15,905 nucleotides of DNA from Krumholzibacterium sp965370495 (GTDB lineage: Bacteria; Krumholzibacteriota; Krumholzibacteriia; Krumholzibacteriales; Krumholzibacteriaceae). The position numbers were made by a program, and so were the translations under genes. Below, one piece after another: positions 13,592 to 15,905 of the stretch. The stretch spans positions 1-15,905 of the forward strand of contig CBDUUV010000057.1 in the NCBI GenBank assembly GCA_965370495.1. The letters run 5' to 3'. Position 1 is the stretch's first letter, and the number at the start of each line of letters is the position of its first letter. Below the pieces are notes generated by a model, which had not been told where the DNA came from, did not search any database, and saw nothing but the letters and a program-made list of their open reading frames with translations.

Positions 13592-14602
13592 TTATGCCGA
13601 GAGAGAATCTACTCTCTTGACCACGTAATCGGCCACAAAACAAAGAGCATCTTTTTCGCGTGAAGGCGTCAGATCTTCAAGCGAAACCTTGGCTCTTTCA
13701 CCAAATTCCCTGGCCTTTTTGAAAGAGTATTCCACTCCTCCATAATTCTGAACGAAGAAGACTACTTCATTCCAGTCATCGTCTCTCTCGAACCCGGTAT
13801 AGAAAAATTTACTGACTCTTTTCTTCTTTTGAGCGGGAGCGTTTCGCAAAGCCGAAATAAACGGCAGTGTGACACGCCCGTCAGTAAAATCAGAAGCTGT
13901 CGGTTTTCCGACCCTTTCATCAACCCCCAGGTAATCGATAAGATCATCCGTTATCTGGAATGCCAAGCCGATATTCTTTCCGAAGGCCGCGTATGATTTT
14001 TGAAATCCGTTCTTTTTTCCATTGATTCCTATTACGGCACCACATTCACTCGAAGCGGAAAAGAGAGACGCGGTCTTGCTGTAGATCATATCCATATACC
14101 ATGCTTCACTGATCTCGATATTCTTTGAATGCTGAAACTGCATCATTTCACCAACACTCATGGTGTTGGTCGTCCTGGCAAGGATCTCCATTATCTCGTA
14201 CAACCCGGCTTCCCCCAGGTTGGCAAATGCTTTCGAATAGAGAAAATCACCCATTACCGTAGCAATATTGGCTCCCCACCTGGCATAAACAGTTTCCCTG
14301 CCGCGGCGAACGATGTGATTATCTATTATATCATCGTGGATAAGCGTCGCGGTATGAATAAGCTCGACGGCAAGACCGGCCGTAAGCGGAGCTTCGCAAC
14401 TTCCCCCAGCACTCTTCGAAGCAAGAAAAAGAATATTGGGGCGAAGCCGTTTCCCGGGCGTGCCGCGGAGATGTTCGCATATCTCCTCGATGGAGGGAAC
14501 ATCGGAATGAAGAGCCACTCTCAGCAGTTCTTCCAGGAAACCGAGTTCCCGGCTGACCGGGGACTGAAACTCGTTCGAATGGCTGGCTTTAATAGATCTC
14601 AT
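13592..14602 (-). CDS. Long-chain polyprenyl diphosphate synthase
   Basis: Trans-prenyltransferase that elongates isoprenoid diphosphates with IPP, most likely for the quinone side chain. It has 336 residues from the ATG at 14602; a TTG ten codons upstream lacks a Shine-Dalgarno. Visible are G-K-R-L-R-P (50-55), the first aspartate-rich motif D-D-I-I-D (90-94) with R-R-G (99-101), G-D-F-L-Y-S, F-Q-I-T-D-D-L-I-D (216-223) as the second motif, and G-K followed by D-F-x-D-G-R-V-T-L-P. The residues four and five before the first motif are T86 and A85, both small. In this family that leaves the product tunnel open and favours long chains (about C30-C50) over farnesyl. The exact length cannot be read from sequence. 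Confidence 0.92.
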   Translation of the reverse strand: MRSIKASHSNEFQSPVSRELGFLEELLRVALHSDVPSIEEICEHLRGTPGKRLRPNILFLASKSAGGSCEAPLTAGLAVELIHTATLIHDDIIDNHIVRRGRETVYARWGANIATVMGDFLYSKAFANLGEAGLYEIMEILARTTNTMSVGEMMQFQHSKNIEISEAWYMDMIYSKTASLFSASSECGAVIGINGKKNGFQKSYAAFGKNIGLAFQITDDLIDYLGVDERVGKPTASDFTDGRVTLPFISALRNAPAQKKKRVSKFFYTGFERDDDWNEVVFFVQNYGGVEYSFKKAREFGERAKVSLEDLTPSREKDALCFVADYVVKRVDSLSA

Positions 14603-14665
14603 CTGTTCCCGGATAATCCCTTTCGGATACAAAATCTGATTGCAAAAAAACCTTCTGAATAATGG

Positions 14666-14694
14666 AAATTAGCACTAAATATCTTCCATGTCAA
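14666..14694 (-). promoter_or_regulatory. Possible promoter of the polyprenyl synthase to pfkB operon
   Basis: Read on the minus strand: perfect -35 TTGACA (14694-14689), a 17-nt spacer, and a poor -10 TAATTT (14671-14666; 3 of 6). It sits in the 132-nt gap after tatC, about 65 nt before the ATG of the synthase. The weak -10 may mean activator dependence or that the operon simply reads through from tatC. Confidence 0.4.
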
Positions 14695-14734
14695 GAATCG
14701 ACGGCGAATACCGGCGAAAGCGCAGTCGGCACTT

Positions 14735-15472
14735 CTATTTTTCTTCCCTCTTCCTTCTTTTTTCAATAAGCAGCGAGAGCATCGCGCTTACCAGAAAAAG
14801 AAACACCAGCGGCAGTGCCATAAGAAGTTGAGAAGCAGGGTCGGGAGGCGTCAGTACGGCACCTGCCACGAATATCACCAGGATAACCCATCTCCATTGC
14901 CTGAGAAGCGCGCTTGGAGAAATCACTCCCAGTGATGTCAGCGCGATTATTACAAGGGGAAGCTGAAACACTATTCCGAACGCGAAGCACAGCCTGGCGA
15001 TGAATTCAAAATACTTGTCAACAGAGATAAGAGGCAAAAGCAGCCCGGTACCGAACCGTATCAGAAAATCAAGAACGACCGGGATCATTATCCAGTATGC
15101 AAACACGGCTCCAGTATAGAATAATAACGTCGCGGGCAAAACGAGGGGGACAACGACCTTTCTCTCGCTTTTATACAACCCCGGCGAGATAAACGCCCAG
15201 ATACGAAAAAGAATAAATGGAAAAGAAACGAGAAACCCTGAAATAAAACTGAGCTTGAGGCGCACCATGAACGCCTCGACCGGGGCATGAAAATACAGGC
15301 TCTCGACAGGAATACCGGCCAGTAGAAAATCCAGGACATATCCAGAGAAGAACCAGAGGACGATAGAAATTCCAAGCCATGCGGCAAGCACCTGGATCAA
15401 CATCGATCTGAGTTCATCGAGATGACCGAGAAAACCCATTTCCTTCAGTTCTTCTTTATTATCTTCCGGCAA
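14735..15472 (-). CDS. tatC: Twin-arginine translocase subunit TatC
   Basis: Inner-membrane receptor for folded proteins with twin-arginine signal peptides, 245 residues, with six membrane helices visible. Conserved functional positions are present: H-L-D-E-L-R (17-22), where E20 aligns with E. coli Glu15; F-R-I-W-A-F-I-S-P-G-L-Y-K-S-E-R (89-104), with the signal-contacting glutamate E103; and P-P-D-P-A-S-Q (209-215) before the last helices. The start is TTG, 13 nt after the stop of the preceding gene and with GGGAT upstream; an ATG twelve codons later is the alternative but has its Shine-Dalgarno too close. No tatA/tatB is in the window. Confidence 0.94.
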   Translation of the reverse strand: MPEDNKEELKEMGFLGHLDELRSMLIQVLAAWLGISIVLWFFSGYVLDFLLAGIPVESLYFHAPVEAFMVRLKLSFISGFLVSFPFILFRIWAFISPGLYKSERKVVVPLVLPATLLFYTGAVFAYWIMIPVVLDFLIRFGTGLLLPLISVDKYFEFIARLCFAFGIVFQLPLVIIALTSLGVISPSALLRQWRWVILVIFVAGAVLTPPDPASQLLMALPLVFLFLVSAMLSLLIEKRRKREEK

Positions 15473-15485
15473 TCTTCATCCCAGT

Positions 15486-15905
15486 CTATTTTTCCAGTTT
15501 TACTTCCTTATAGAGAATCTGGATGATATCCCTGCTGGTCTCCTCCCCCGTAAAATCATCGGTAGAAACCAATACGCCTTTCATCTCCACAGACAATTTC
15601 GATTCTACGACATAACCGCCTTCGACAGCTATTTTAACCTCACCATCCGATTCGATAACACCATCTACAACGCCTGCTTCCGTAACCTGATGAACTTTTA
15701 GCCTGGCCTTGATCTTGATGACCGCGACATTGATTCCTTTTTTCTTTTCAAACTTTTTCAGTTTGTATTCGATCACCCCGTTGAGTTCGGGATCACCCTC
15801 TTCTATAATCTCTCCCTCTTCTGGAATCTCTCTAGTCCATTCAGACTCTTTTCTGACCGGTTCTTCCGGAAGATCGAAAAACCATCTCTCGACATAATTC
15901 CTGAG
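15486..15905 (-). CDS. Unknown beta-rich protein, N-terminus beyond the window edge
   Basis: The frame stays open from the stop at 15486 to the right edge, giving at least 139 residues; the start is outside. The visible part opens with a charged, proline- and glutamate-rich stretch (P-E-E-P-V-R-K, P-E-E-G-E-I-I-E-E). It continues as alternating short beta strands separated by turns (V-I-E-Y-K-L; I-N-V-A-V-I-K-I-K; E-V-K-I-A-V-E-G-G) and ends with K-E-V-K-L-E-K. Such a pattern suits an all-beta, possibly exported, domain, but no signal peptide can be checked. I recognise no family. It sits 13 nt upstream of tatC and is probably in the same operon. Confidence 0.7.
   Translation of the reverse strand, partial: LRNYVERWFFDLPEEPVRKESEWTREIPEEGEIIEEGDPELNGVIEYKLKKFEKKKGINVAVIKIKARLKVHQVTEAGVVDGVIESDGEVKIAVEGGYVVESKLSVEMKGVLVSTDDFTGEETSRDIIQILYKEVKLEK

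Noticed and set aside
1..15905. CRISPR array, tRNA or rRNA gene, insertion sequence, prophage or attachment site
   Set aside because: No regularly spaced direct repeats, cloverleaf-like segments, transposase or integrase motifs, or long terminal inverted repeats were seen on either strand by reading.

Overview
The window is ordinary-looking bacterial chromosome: dense genes, short gaps, Shine-Dalgarno sites, sigma70-type promoters, and ATG, GTG and TTG starts. No tRNA, rRNA, CRISPR array, insertion sequence or phage gene is visible. The gene set (rubrerythrin, superoxide reductase and ferritin, plus Tat secretion and a long-chain polyprenyl diphosphate synthase) suggests an anaerobic or microaerophilic respiring bacterium. 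I cannot place it taxonomically. An uncultured or deep-branching phylum is a guess based on gene mix and on the divergent ArgRS and PurM neighbourhood.

Layout. (1) 1-974, minus: 5' part of a multi-membrane-spanning protein, GT-C glycosyltransferase-like, cut by the window's left edge. (2) 1018-1315: a divergent regulatory region with two outward promoters and three inverted repeats. (3) 1316-2829, plus: the only plus-strand genes, a compact oxygen-defence operon rubrerythrin / desulfoferrodoxin / ferritin. Its base composition is visibly more A+T rich than its neighbours. (4) 2841-4958, minus: a DUF3524/QTMAN-like glycosyltransferase, then two tandem STAS-domain proteins behind tandem promoters. 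(5) 5194-9334, minus: a DUF523 protein, purM, a membrane HD-GYP phosphodiesterase, and an unrecognised conserved-looking protein with its own promoter. (6) 9490-14602, minus: polyprenyl synthase, AmmeMemoRadiSam-type radical SAM enzyme, rsfS, argS and a PfkB sugar kinase. Transcription runs from high to low coordinates, with rsfS abutting the radical SAM gene and argS overlapping rsfS. (7) 14735-15905, minus: tatC, preceded by the 3' part of an unknown gene cut by the right edge.

How the genes fit together. The plus operon forms a pathway: superoxide to peroxide (SOR), peroxide to water (rubrerythrin), and iron storage (ferritin). The rsfS-argS segment is a translation module, and HD-GYP and the STAS pair are signalling parts whose partners lie outside the window. 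Points most worth checking: an ArgRS in which the HIGH signature is replaced by V-V-V-S while KMSKR is intact; a bacterial homologue of the enzyme that mannosylates queuosine in animal tRNA; a gene with good promoter and Shine-Dalgarno but no ATG/GTG/TTG at the expected position (ATT fits); and a conserved-looking two-domain protein of unknown function. I did not find a convincing multi-gene novel system (defence, biosynthetic cluster or mobile element) in this window.
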